DNA of 64,000 nt from Atopsyche davidsoni (GCA_022113835.1 JAILWY010000010.1:15259501-15323500), one strand, 5' to 3'. Shown: positions 48,925-60,237, counted from the first letter of the stretch. The notes: a model not told the origin generated them from the letters alone. Numbers and translations: made by a program.

Positions 48925-50179
48925 ATGCAACTAATTAAATCAGTATTGTTAGTTGCTTTATTAGTGATCAACACAGTGAGTACACACATTTGTTCGTTGT
49001 TATTAAATATAAATCAATTCAAAAGTGTTCAAACAAACAGAATCTAATATATATTTTCGATTGCTTCTACAAACCCTCAAACAAAAAGGAATATTTGCTT
49101 CAAAAGTACATTACCTTTAAAAAGTGTTTTTAATTATTATTTTAAACGTTTTACCCTTAAAATTCCCGAGAAATTTTACTCTTGTATTTTTAATAAAATG
49201 TTCATTCCATACTCTTAATTTATAATATAACGCGTGATATCTTGCATCCACTATTCACACGTGAGTTTGGTTGATTCCAGGGACTAGCTCACCCGTCTCG
49301 GTCGTTCTAGGTTTTTATAAGCACTTCTTTCGAAGAACATAACAGAGCTGTCGTGCAGGGATGCCCAGTTGTGGCCCGCGACTTACTGGGCTACATTTCA
49401 AGGCTATGAGTTTCAAGGTCAACATTTAATTTAAAAATAATTACTTGAAAGTTTATGAGGCTTAATGCGATTTGTAGGGTGAATCACTTTTGTTTCTACG
49501 TGGAATCGTAATAAAGTAAGACTACTTTCTTGATATTCAAAAAGGGATTTTACCCATATTTTTAATACATAAACTCATTAACGAAAATAGAGAAATCCAT
49601 GTATGCCACTACCTAAACCACACCTCGTAAACCTCAAAACCTGCGCGAGGTATCAGGAGATAGCCACATACCGTTTTTTAACCTTAGTCCTAAGAACTAT
49701 TATAAATTTACGAAAAGAAAAATAAATAATCTAGTAATTTAATTTTTTTCTTGGTATTAATTGCATTGCATAAGGTTTTAAGTGTGATAAGGGTGTAGAA
49801 ACTGTATTGTATACACTAGTAACCTCTTTCACTTTATTTAAGGACGGAAAATCGAAATATAACCACCTATAAAATAAACTTAAGCGATCTGCTACCATTT
49901 TAGTCATTGTATGACATGTATATTAATTAAGTCAAAACAAATTAAATATACATTGTATACGGATGTACGATCGTTACTAGATTTTTTAAAAAATTTAATT
50001 GATTAATATATTTAGATTCACACAAAGTCATAGTAATGAGTAGACGTAGAATTTAACCATATAAATACATGGCTTTCAAAATCAACTAAATCTACATCTT
50101 ATGCTTACAGGTGAAGTTGTATGCCCATGAGACACCTTTACCTGAGTGTGTTACAACACGTGGACCTACTTGGCGTTGA
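48925..50179 (+). CDS. candidate small secreted peptide
   Basis: Exon 48796-48975 (acceptor TTTTTTTGTAG, donor ACA|GTGAGT) carries an ATG at 48925 and 17 codons forming a signal peptide (MQLIKSVLLV, then ALLVINT). The next exon starts at 50111 after a strong acceptor (ATGCTTACAG) in phase 0 and adds VKLYAHETPL, then PECVTTRGPT, then WR before TGA. The product would be 39 residues, with likely cleavage after LYA leaving a 17-residue peptide with one Cys. No known neuropeptide family is recognised. Alternatives: the second exon continues through a GAG|GTACCC-type donor near 50222 in another frame, or the transcript is non-coding. Confidence 0.38.
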
Positions 50180-50512
50180 AGCAGCCCCGCCCGGGTGGTT
50201 GGGGTTCCCTGGCGAGCCCCGCAGGTACCCGCGCCCCCGCCCCCGCCAGGCGCGGCACTGCAATCATTCTGGCGATGCTTTTTTTCGTCTCAGACTTTTT
50301 TCACGAAGTTTCAGAGGCGGATCGGAGAGGCAAACGAGAGAAACACATTTCTAAACATTCTATTGTATTATGTCTAAAAATGTATCGTATATATAATACA
50401 TATATTAATATTTACAATATTTTATAATGACCCAAATCCATTATAATTATTACAGAAATAATACTCATAACCTTCTAAAGTAGTGATGAATTCTAATTGT
50501 TATTGCCTCATT

Positions 50513-50640
50513 GCCGAATTGCAGCTAGTCGATAGCGTCCACATTGCGTTGTTTACTCAGCCAAACCATAAAAACACCCAAAATAAAGGGACACTATTGG
50601 CTGATTGCAAATTGGTCGCAAGTTGTGTCGCTGTGAAGGT
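50513..50640. mobile_element. MITE related to the 47.6 kb foldback
   Basis: Left part GCAGCTAGTCGATAGCGTCC and right part GGGACACTATTGGCTGATTGC are imperfect inverted repeats. The right part continues CAAATTGGTCGCAAGTTGTG, as at 44.87 kb. Non-coding. Confidence 0.55.
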
Positions 50641-50900
50641 AGAAGCCATAAGAATACTATGTTAATGAGCTTTGTACTTGTGTTTTTCTAATCAACAAGT
50701 TTGCTTATACAAATGAAACCGTCAATATCTACTGTACGCTGTTAAGTTTTACGTTATAATGAACACTGTAAATGGTTGATAAAATTTATCATTTATAAAG
50801 TCGTATGACACATACATAATATATATTCCATGTAACGCTTGTTTTATGAATTTTGATTTTGGGATTTTCTAGTTCTCAGTGATTCTTGTAACTTTTGCAG

Positions 50901-51154
50901 TGCTATTGAGGCTAACGTTGTAACGTTGTTGCGGGCCTGGCGGCTGGCCGCTGAGATTCGGGATGGTGCGGGCCAAGCCGGAGTCCTGGAACGCTATCCT
51001 AGGCGGAGGCTTGGCAACGCCGCGGCGACCTGCCGGTCCTCGGGACCTGCCGGCTCGGGGCGCGCGCGGCGAGCTGCAGTTTTATGCACGCTGCGACGCC
51101 TTTAGCCTGCAGCTTGAGCGCGCCGTGAAGATCGCACTCATTTTCAGGTTTTAA
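50901..51154 (+). CDS. candidate terminal exon of the 47-51 kb transcript
   Basis: A strong acceptor (TGTAACTTTTGCAG, ending 50900) opens a GC-rich block. One frame entered after two carried bases is open for about 66 codons (AIEANVVTLL onward). Another starts at an ATG at 50963 (MVRAKPESWN) and runs 63 codons to 51154. Which, if either, is used cannot be decided. An AATAAA lies at about 51278 downstream. It could be the last exon of the plus-strand transcript or a separate small gene. Confidence 0.32.
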
Positions 51155-51888
51155 GATGATTCAATGCGCTCTGTACATTTTTGGTATGCTGAATTATATT
51201 ATATGATAAATATACTATTGTTTTAAAAAATATATATATTTATTTTATTCACAACATTCTAAAATATGTTTTTTAAATAAAATCATTTTGTATACCCAAT
51301 TTTTTAAAAAAATATATTAGATTTGTTATTATAATATTTACGATTGCGAATGAGCTTTTGGGTACGCTACATCAAACCGTCTTAGATACTGCAACGTCGC
51401 TGCAACACTGTAGATGTAATGTGAGAATAAATATTTGATAATAATATACATCACGCTTAAGATAATGTCAAGGTCATAAATATAATATCAATTTCACAAA
51501 ATCGGTAATTGCAAATTGCATTAAAACATCAAGAATAATCAAATATCTTTTTTCGAGAAACGAGCTGGGAAGTGTAAGAAAAGGAAGCAACTAAACAATT
51601 CGTAGTAGTTTCAATAGAATATTATGATCGCGATTATATGATCCGTGAAAATTTAAAAAAAATCAGAAACTTAACAAATTAATTAAATAAAAGTAATTAC
51701 AATTTTTAAAATTAATATGTTCAATCCTATCCAAAAGTCAATTAGAGGTCTGTTATGATGTCCATCATTTCAAATTCAATATTTTTTTGTAAAAACAATT
51801 TTACTATATCCGAAATATATGAAAGAACGTATAATTTATGATACCGGAATTTATTTCGTTAAAGCTACAATGTATTCAATATATTAAA

Positions 51889-52435
51889 TTACAGTGAACG
51901 CATTGAGTAGACATCGAATACAATCAGACAGCAAAGCACACCTGCAGCGCAGAATATTGTAACCTGTTTCTGAAAAACAAAAACAAATGTTGACAATCCG
52001 TAGTAAAATTCTGAGCTTTTTATCAAAAACTACACGTACAGCTACCTGTCAAATGATTGGGTTGATTCGCTGGGTTTTTGTATGGTGGAATAAACCAGCC
52101 CGAGTCGCTGCGCTACCACAATCGTAACAAAACTCCGCCTGCACCATCCATGACCTACCTGATCGCCGCTCTCACTTTCTCCTACGGGCATCTCCGCGGG
52201 ACGACGCCGGTTAGAATCAACCATACTTAATTGATTTTCATTATAAACATCAGATGCACTGCGCATCTATACCCACTTGTGGCCAGAATGAAGCGTCCAA
52301 ATATGAGGCGTTTTTCGATTTAAAATTTGCGGTCGATGTTTTCTTACATGTGGGTGATATAGCAATGTTCTCCGGTTTAATAAAATCGCCTTGGATATTG
52401 ATATCTTCCTTGTGGTTAAAAACCATTGGAATCAA
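51889..52435 (-). CDS. small tail-anchored membrane protein, possible +1 frameshift
   Basis: Exon 52435-52159 follows a strong acceptor (TTATTATTCAG) and ends at CAG|GTAGGT. Exon 51969-51889 follows TTTTTCAG and joins in phase 0, ending in TAA with AATAAA at 51855-51850. The frame crossing this junction starts at ATG 52266 (MRSASDVYNE) and gives 62 residues ending in a hydrophobic anchor (VTIFCAAGVLCCLIVFDVYS) and a short tail. The upstream part of the first exon is open in the preceding frame for 61 codons (LIPMVFNHKE onward) and stops at TGA 52252-52250, overlapping the second ORF. Reading ATC-T-GAT at that stop would fuse the two. A dicistronic arrangement, an unseen intron or an indel are alternatives. 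The 5' end is probably the CpG island at 52.6-52.98 kb. Family unknown. Confidence 0.5.
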
Positions 52436-52594
52436 CTGAATAATAAGAAATAATGACTTTCTTCAACCAAAATATAACATATGTATATACTATATTTGTG
52501 TGTGAGTGTGTGCACACACACAATTAAGGAGGTAATGCGCAAAGATATCGAATATCTCATTTCGAAACTTTTAGCGAATAAACATAAAATTGAG

Positions 52595-52980
52595 AGTGCG
52601 AGGTGTACGTGGGGTCTGCAGCGCCGGGTGCGCTGACGGGGACCACACGGGGACCACGCGGGGACCACGCGGGGACCTCGCGGGGACTAGGCGGGGAGCG
52701 CGCGAGCCCGGCCCCGCTCGCGCCCGACGCGCTGCTGATTGCCGGCCGCGGTGGCGGAGCGGGGCGGCAGGATGCGCTTTCCGTTTCGTCGATTTCATTT
52801 TGTTTTGATGCACTTGCCTAATTAAGCCGGCGACCTCTGCGCCGCCAAGGCTGAGAATGGCCCGAGTCATCGATCGCGAAAAGTTCTTAAGGCCTGAGAA
52901 CGCGCGCGCAGCACCGGACGACCGGGCATCCGACCTGGCGCGCCGCTCAAAATCGTTCGCCAGATTCCAACTTTGTTTCA
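52595..52980 (-). promoter_or_regulatory. CpG island, probable promoter of the membrane-protein gene
   Basis: Dense GC and CpG block directly upstream of the minus-strand exon at 52435. It stays open in several frames on both strands, including a 136-codon minus run from an ATG at 52981, which I take as compositional or 5' UTR. Donors are weak, so the first exon's limits are not fixed. Confidence 0.45.
52638..52703. repeat. 11-bp minisatellite in CpG island
   Basis: Six tandem 11-base units of the form GGGGACCACGC (variants end CAC, CTCGC, TAGGC and GCGCGC), drifting toward the 3' end. Confidence 0.85.
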
Positions 52981-52989
52981 TTCTTTTAT

Positions 52990-53950
52990 CCCTACGTAGC
53001 GTGGCGTTGAATACATTTTAGATTTTTTACAAACATGCAACATTTAATAACTATTATTTACTACTTATAAAAACTTAAAAATAATACAATAATTAGTTTT
53101 TGTATTTTTTCACGTAATCTATTGTTAAAAGATGAGACTGTCGTCAGTGCTAAAAATACTAACAAAAAACTATTTTTTAATCTATCTAGTCGGCGTACAG
53201 TTTGTTTGTGGTATTGAATAGGAAGATATTAATTTTACTGCCTTTTTCTTGTCACCAGTTTTTATGTTTCCAATCTCATCATTTTTTGTAACCTCCAACA
53301 ACACTGATTTTTTTATTGCTTTCCAAAATATAAGTAAAATTACACGCACCTGTCCTATAGTCTTGTGGCTCTATTACTTTTAATTCTTTTAAAGTGTTTT
53401 TTCCATGACTTTGTATGTGTAGTTTTGTTTTTTCGATGAATAATATCGGTGGATATATCAGACGTCACCACTCGTGACGTCTATTTAAATTTTGTTGAGT
53501 TTTAGTTGAAGTTGAAGTTTTACGATTATTGACTTAGCAAACATCCTTTATTATTACGTATTCTATAGCAGTAGAGTACAAAGTAGATTTCTTTTAATCA
53601 CAAATCAAAATATTAAAAATTTTACTCGTTTCAATACCAACATAAACCTTTTTTTATAAGGTTGCCAACTAATGAAAGAAATTCGTTTGATATTTTATTT
53701 ATTTTATCAACCTCGTATCAATTAGGAAAAAATATTACTAAAACACAACTTTTTTATTCCGTAGTTCATTCAGCATCCCTCGATACCAACTTAAGGGTAT
53801 CAATATATTTAATTATTTTATATCAATATATTAAATAATTTAAAAATTATATTGGTACATCTTATTGTAAAGCCGCTGTTGTAACTGTGAGAATGCACAT
53901 ATGTGCACTACCTGCACTCAATCGGAATAGCGCCATCGCTACATAGTAGT
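52990..53950. other. AT-rich spacer
   Basis: No gene signal. Ends near a 14-base palindrome TGCACATATGTGCA at about 53895. Confidence 0.4.
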
Positions 53951-53952
53951 AT

Positions 53953-54091
53953 TCAGGGAAAAATTAAAACCCGCCGAGGACTGCTCGGAGGGAAGCCCGG
54001 GTCGGTTGAGATGTTGAAAACCGGTTTCTGTGGAGGCATTCGAGTGTGTCGGACGTCCAGCCACGGCACGGGTTCGATTTCGCGGCTATCG
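53953..54091 (-). CDS. candidate terminal exon, Pro-rich tail
   Basis: A TATAG acceptor (54093-54092) leads into 45 codons ending in TGA at 53953. The peptide includes DSREIEPVPW, LDVRHTRMPP, KPVFNISTDP and FPPSSPRR and reads like a genuine Pro-rich C-terminal tail. Just upstream are two donor-like sites (GACAG|GTAAGT and AACAG|GTAAAG at about 54125 and 54150) that could end a preceding exon, but the intron would be very short. The plus strand is also open for 65 codons. Gene unknown. Confidence 0.38.
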
Positions 54092-54199
54092 CTATATTGA
54101 TACGTCTTCCGACATTTATACTTACCTGTCTTAATTCTACACTTTACCTGTTCGACGTCGAGCAGCTATGTGACAGTTTTTAGCATAACGCATCCGCGA

Positions 54200-55320
54200 C
54201 TGACTAACCTTACTAACCCGCGTGATGCCACATTATAATACTAAAAAACAAAAAATGTGTCAAAATCATCCAAGATCATTCAAATGAAAAATCTCATAAT
54301 TCTTAATTTAATCTAATTGTGTACTTTTACTAAAGTAAGATCTCTTTAAACGTTTATTCTTTTTATCTATTCGTATTATGTTATTATATATATAAACCTG
54401 TTTTTTTTAAGTATTATTTTCCGATTATTGGTAAAAAATATTAAAAATTATATTTAAAAAAATAAAATATATAAATTATATACGAGTATATTAAATTAAT
54501 AAAAAATCTAAAATGGTTTGTCGTTTTTTTGTTGTTGTTGCCAAAACATGGTAACAGTATCCTCTCTACACCATCGAATAGTAAAATGCAAATGAACTTA
54601 ATAGATCGTTTTCATTTAGCAGACCCGAAGACTTTTTATTTTTTGGGTAACAATGACGTGACCAAAAACTTATCAAGTGTGAAAGGTTAACGATCTTCAT
54701 GGACTCAGTTAATATATTAGTAGCTTACCTACGTGTTCAATATCACGTTTATTTTTGATATCTTAACAAATCCCACATATACCGCATTAGTGGATCGATA
54801 CATTCGAGACAAATAAAACAATAAATATTTTCAAATTGATGATTAAATGGACCATTTTATGTGTATTTGTCTTCTGTGTAAACATTTAATTAAAAATTTA
54901 AATTTTCCTAATATACCTACAATCTTGTATTATTCACAGATATAGAATTACAATATATCTATACCCACCTGTGACCGAAATGTCTATTTCGATATATCTG
55001 TAAATAAATATTTTGGTATTATTCTTATTATAAATACAATATAAAATACATTGATTTGAGGTATCTAATGGATTCAATTAATTCTTTAAATCATGTTAAT
55101 GTATAAGCGACTAATAAGAAAAAGGATTTTTATCTAGAAAATGAAATTTAATTTTGATCCCCTGAAATACAGAGATTACACATTCTTTATTGAAAAATAA
55201 ATGTCAGAAGATTTTGATTCTGTTCTGGTCCACAGTTTTCTTAAAAAGGTGATTTTTAAGGGCTCATTTATAAAACTATGTACATATTTTTATTTGCCTA
55301 AATTTATATATTATGTAATT
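54200..55320. other. AT-rich intergenic DNA
   Basis: Homopolymer-rich sequence. No exon signal, repeat boundary or RNA gene seen. Confidence 0.45.
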
Positions 55321-55327
55321 GTTGTGT

Positions 55328-55450
55328 AGGAGAATCCGGAGACCCACTACACTAGTTTACCCTTAGAAAACCATGAACAACGGTTCAGCATTAGTATATG
55401 CTCGGCGAAATGGTCGCCAACCTCTTCTGAGGAGAAGAAGCACTTGATGA
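55328..55450. repeat. second interspersed repeat family, copy 2
   Basis: Carries GGAGACCCACTACACTAG, GGTTCAGCATTAGTATATG and GTCGCCAACCTCTTCTGAGG, matching the order of blocks at 32698-32825. Confidence 0.6.
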
Positions 55451-55676
55451 AGAAGATGTTATTATTAATATCAAAAGTTCTAGGTATTTTTGTATAAACG
55501 TTGAAGTTTATTGATATATGGTATGATATACGAATTGATATATGTAAAAAAAAATATTTAAACGACGTACTTATAAAAAAAAAACCGCGATGAATTGAGT
55601 TGAATGATTTCAATTCACTGTGACAGTAAAATATTGAATGTTCAAATCAATGACACTTGCCGGCCAATAGCCTAAA

Positions 55677-55994
55677 ATGATTCGAATAGCAGGGCAATAC
55701 GTAAGCCGGCCGACCTGTAACCCCGAATACCAATTACCCCGGAGAGGCGACAACCCGATCAAAAATAATAACACGCCCCCACCCCCCACTCGCGCTGACC
55801 CACCCGCCGGGCGCTCGGTTCGTTTGGGTTCATTCAATTCATTTCATGGGTCTATCATAACTGGCACAATGAATTCAGTGGGTCAGTGTCACCAGCGCAG
55901 CGGCCCTAAACTGGGGGCCGTTCTTACGGAAGTATACATTTACGTAATTTATGTTTTATTTCCCAGACGATTTTTTTTAGATCAATACTGGTGA
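55677..55994 (+). CDS. hypothetical ORF of 105 codons
   Basis: True ATG (MIRIAGQYVS) to TGA after LDQYW. The middle is Pro- and Arg-rich (NNNTPPPPTRA), and the end is hydrophobic (VYIYVIYVLF). GC-rich in the first two thirds and AT-rich at the end, yet open throughout, which favours a real frame over composition. No splice site is required. The minus strand is also open for 75 codons in part of it. No family recognised. Confidence 0.32.
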   Translation: MIRIAGQYVSRPTCNPEYQLPRRGDNPIKNNNTPPPPTRADPPAGRSVRLGSFNSFHGSIITGTMNSVGQCHQRSGPKLGAVLTEVYIYVIYVLFPRRFFLDQYW

Positions 55995-56920
55995 CTCTGA
56001 AAGTACAATTTCATTACTCAGGGGTTGTCAATCATGATCGTCTTTAATAATTAAAACCGCGACAGTAACATTTCTTCAACGTCACATATTAGCGATATAA
56101 TTAAAAAATATATAATTTTAATTGTTTGATTATTTTTATAACACATTCATTTGAAAAAATAGCCAAGCTGATCGATCGTTGACCAGCATATTGTATCTTG
56201 ATGTTGATTGTGATCTTATTTGTTGTAATAGATAGACTCAGTACTAAATAAAATTTGCGTTTTTATTATATCAGCCAGGTTGCGCGCTCCTGAGAGCGTA
56301 TATGAAATCCGTAGTATGTTTTTACAGTAAGTTGATGTTTGCGCCGTATGAAGTTGTTTTTAATTGAGTTTCAGAGGAGGCGACACTGACCTTCCTTCAA
56401 TACATTGATAGTTTTATTCGGCTGGATAAAAAATAGACACGTACTAATACAGAATTATTAATTAACGGGTCGTTTACACTGTCACATGTGCAAGCTTCAT
56501 TATTCATTCGAATGGCGCAATAATTATCTTCTCAGAACTCGAGTAAGCAACTTAACTCCTTAGAGGGGGAAGGTGTTATTGATTGATGTTTGAACCGGAA
56601 ACATCAAAGCCGACTTCCTTCGGGATAACCAAATTAAATATAATGATGGAAAATGTCCAGCGGTGTACAGAACTTATTTTGAGAATTCAACTTGTATATG
56701 ATTCAATCATGTCCGTTGACTACAACGCTTATAATAACTGCATATTTTTCTGTTAATTAAACATAGAGTATTATTAGAATTTTTTAAAAATATTTTGTGT
56801 ATAGAATGTTTTTGTTATTTAAAAACATTATATTGTTTGAAGGTAAATCCAAAATTATTATTTATTAGAAACCACATCTTCAGACATCAAGAATATGATC
56901 GAGTTATCAAATATTTAAAC
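55995..56920. other. AT-rich DNA with a GC-richer patch
   Basis: The patch at 56270-56400 (GTTGCGCGCTCCTGAGAGCG) has no exon limits. No supported gene. Confidence 0.4.
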
Positions 56921-56921
56921 T

Positions 56922-57062
56922 AGGCAAATCGCTTCCTCACTTGCATACACATAGTTAAATTCTCCTGCAGTTCCAGCAGCTCCGTGGTTCGATTGGTAAC
57001 CAAGTAACTCGGGTGCCAGGTCGCGATAGCCAGGGTTTTGCTTTTGGTTCCTACCGGTGTCA
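56922..57062 (-). CDS. candidate exon
   Basis: After a T-rich run and a GGTAG acceptor near 57044 on the minus strand, two frames stay open. One gives NQKQNPGYRD, LAPELLGYQS, then HGAAGTAGEF and a stop after AICLV. The other gives TKSKTLAIAT onward and would be in phase with the signal-peptide exon at 57.83 kb. A GTGAGG donor also lies inside, near 56945. I cannot fix frame or end. Function unknown. Confidence 0.28.
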
Positions 57063-57832
57063 TGAAAAAAAAAAACTGATCAAGATTTTTTTGTCTTTTC
57101 ATGAGCCAATCTGTCAATTTTAAACCCCATAAACCTGTATGTATTTTTTCATATCAATTTGATTTTTACAGTCGACACAAATAATAAAATGTGAATCGTT
57201 TGTTTTACCAGTCATTTTGCTAAATGTTTAATGTGCTGTGCGAATAAAGCCAGATTGAGAATTTTTTTTTATCTAAAGTGAGTTAAACTTTAATCGTATC
57301 CTACTTTTATCTAGATATCCGACTTATTGAAAATTTAAAATTATCGCCAATATACTAACTTAATTATATTATTTGAATTTACGACCAGTCTAAATTACTT
57401 TAATATTATTAATTGAAAAAACAACCACTGAAAGTTGAATTACTCAGTTCAATGACTAACATTTATCAAAAGGTTAATAGCACTTTAAATTCTATAACGA
57501 TTCAATTAATGATATTGAATATAAAAATAGACGCTCATTTGTCATTATATTTGGTACTGGTGTCATGGAACTTGTTGCAAACAACAATCTTCTTGGAAGT
57601 TCAATGCATTGATGTTGATATGAACTTTGAACAAAGACTTTATGTTAGGCTCAGTGTAGATGGTACAGTCCAATAAAGTAAATGCACCAATTTACATCGC
57701 TTATTACAACTCTTATAAAACTTCAAATAGTGATGGACTTCAGTATCGACTAACATCCATTATCAAATAGTTTCTGGAATAACCAAACACAGAAAAATTA
57801 AAAAAATACTTTAATTTAATAATTAACCTTAC

Positions 57833-57980
57833 TTTTTAAGTGGTCTATGCAACAAGGACTGCGCTCTTTTTTTCTCTGTGCGTACAATTGATTCAAGTGT
57901 TTTGTATCTTCAGTTGCATTCAGTACTGTTGGCATGAGAGTTACTGACAATACAGTTGATTTAATAATTTTTAGAATCAT
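57833..57980 (-). CDS. candidate first exon of a secreted protein
   Basis: ATG at 57980 starts a clear signal peptide (MILKIIKSTV, then LSVTLMPTVLNA) with likely cleavage before TEDT. It is followed by a short polar, basic stretch with KKERSPCCIDH. The exon runs 49 codons plus one base into a GTAAGG donor. A strong acceptor (GGTTATTCCAG) lies only about 50 bases downstream and would end the protein within a few codons; the exon near 57.05 kb is an alternative partner. The paired Cys suggests disulfide bonding. The family is not recognised. Confidence 0.38.
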
Positions 57981-58014
57981 AATTATCTTATAACTAATAT
58001 ATTTTAGCAACAAA

Positions 58015-59400
58015 ATATACTTACAAAGCTAAAATTAATTGACAGAGGAGACAGTTCACATTAAAGAAGTAATCATTTTAAAAAATAAAGTGAATTCATA
58101 AACATATTAGTTTACAAGTTCATTGCAACATAATTGGGTTACAGTAGATTTTTTATTAGTTTTTTTATGAAGATTTTACTGTTCATCATTCCCATAATCC
58201 TATTCCAATACGTAACTTAGAGAATTTTAAGAAAGGTCTATGCTTAGTTTAAACATTAATTTAATGTGATATGTCTATCTTCCTTTAAAATAATGATATT
58301 TATTTACATTAATAACTAATGAATGTTTTTTAGAACCGTTTTCACCGTTTTATTTTATGAAGTATACAAATTATTCTTTTTTATTTAAATTACACGAATT
58401 CTTAAATTATTACAATGTAACCTCAGTCAGCTCTTTTGACCAATGTAAAAACTCCAGAATTTTTAGTTTTATGATATGTGAGATTAATAACCTCACTGTA
58501 AAAATACAACCTTATAATAAAATCTAGCAAATAATCAGAAGACCTAGAAATATAAACTCACACACGTAACACTTTGCTAAAAATATTACGTATATACTCG
58601 TATAAATTGAAGAAGAGTTTCGTTTTGTATCTTATGCGGAGGATATAAGATACAAAACGAATAAAAAAAACTGTTGATCAATTTTCTGATTCCTAATGAA
58701 ATTTGCATATTTCAATGTAATTCTGCGTAATTATATTGGACGTTAATTGTTAGAAAAAAAATACTTTTATTCATATATATATATTTTAAACCAAATAAGG
58801 CAATGATGAACCCAACATTTATTTGTGAATCTCGAAGCAACAGGTTAAGTTATTAGTTTTGTCATATTACGAGGTTTATGTAATCTTTCTAAACTGTGGT
58901 GAGTTGGAATAAACGCGGGTCTGAGAGATAATTGCAAACTAAATGAAGTTCAAAAAGAGGAATTAAAGAAATGATAAATTAGCTGATTAAATTATTATTT
59001 ATGAATTTTAGGAAAAAAACAACATTTGAATAGAGTTTCATATTAGATTAGGTTAATATTATATGATATGAAAGCTTATACCAACCCACCTCTGTAGTCT
59101 TCGCAGAATTCCGGTCTCCAGTAGACTTTTCGTGCGCACGATACTTACAAAATACTCTTCCAATTATTGATCACGGGATTGGTGTTATGATTAAATGATA
59201 TTATACTTGCCATAGTGTCCTTAGTTTAAAACATAACATTCATTCTTTAGGGAAATTCCGCGCAATAAAATAAAAAAATTGAAATAGCAACATTCAAATA
59301 TTCATTTATATATTTCAAAATTTATTAAAAAACCAAAGTTTATACCAATTAAAAAATGTACATAAAGAATGATTAAGAAGATAAAGGGGACTCTACAGAG
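58015..59400. other. AT-rich DNA
   Basis: No gene signal apart from the hairpin at 58621-58659. A GC-richer spot at about 59085-59140 shows no exon limits. Confidence 0.4.
58621..58659. repeat. perfect 15-bp hairpin
   Basis: CGTTTTGTATCTTAT pairs perfectly with ATAAGATACAAAACG around a nine-base loop (GCGGAGGAT). Possibly the remnant of a foldback element or an RNA structure. Confidence 0.9.
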
Positions 59401-60175
59401 TGTGTTGAGAATAAAACCATGATGTTTTTAATCGATATGTATTTATTGAATAATATAATTAAAACATTCATCTACATCCAAAATTATAATCTGTAATCCT
59501 TGTCTAATTATAACATTAATCGAAGATAGATAAACAATGCGCGCATCCTATTGGTAAAAATGCTTGCGGGTTAAATGAAGATGTTCAAGAAAATATATAA
59601 TATTTAACAAAACTTACAGCGCCTTGCTTCGGAATGTTGATAAAAAGTCACATTTTTCACTGGATAGGAAGAAACATTGTTTTTCTACGATCGCAAGTGC
59701 ACAGATGTACATGACATGTCGGCATTTTTTCTGATACACAAAACAGGGACGCATGCAAAATTAGATGTTTTATACAAGTCCGCAGTGCAAATACAAACGC
59801 ATAAAATACATGTTTGAGAAATACAAAGCATCAATACAGTTTAATATCACTCGCAGAAATAAGTAGTGGTACAGGTCGGTAGATACATATTGTTGCAATT
59901 GATAATTTCAACTTCCTAACGCGCAAATGATCGTCACTTATAAGAACACTATACTATTAATGGGAATAACTTCTCAGTGGCGAATGATCTCTGGCTCGCG
60001 CGCTGAGACTCGTTAGAGGGAAATTACTTAAGAAATAAAATTAATTCTTACATCCTATGAGAACTATACTAGTTACTTCCACTATTTCACCAAGACTTAC
60101 GGTATATCTTCATTTTTATCGATAATTCTTAAAAACAGTTATATATCTTAACTAATGTTCCTGAATATAGTATGT

Positions 60176-60237
60176 GGGAAGTTGGCACGTCACGACCGAC
60201 AACTTCCCCAGTTACCTCGGCCATAGAGCTGCCGAGG
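60176..60237. repeat. two consecutive hairpins
   Basis: GGGAAGTTG (60176-60184) pairs with CAACTTCCC (60200-60208). Six bases later CCTCGGC (60215-60221) pairs with GCCGAGG (60231-60237). Both stems are perfect. Confidence 0.8.

Noticed and set aside
52159..52435. Ornithine decarboxylase antizyme
   Set aside because: The shift context is similar, but the conserved antizyme domain is absent and the protein ends in a membrane anchor.
57413..57676. 87-codon plus ORF
   Set aside because: No ATG at its start, AT-rich codon use without coding texture, and no splice limits; treated as chance.
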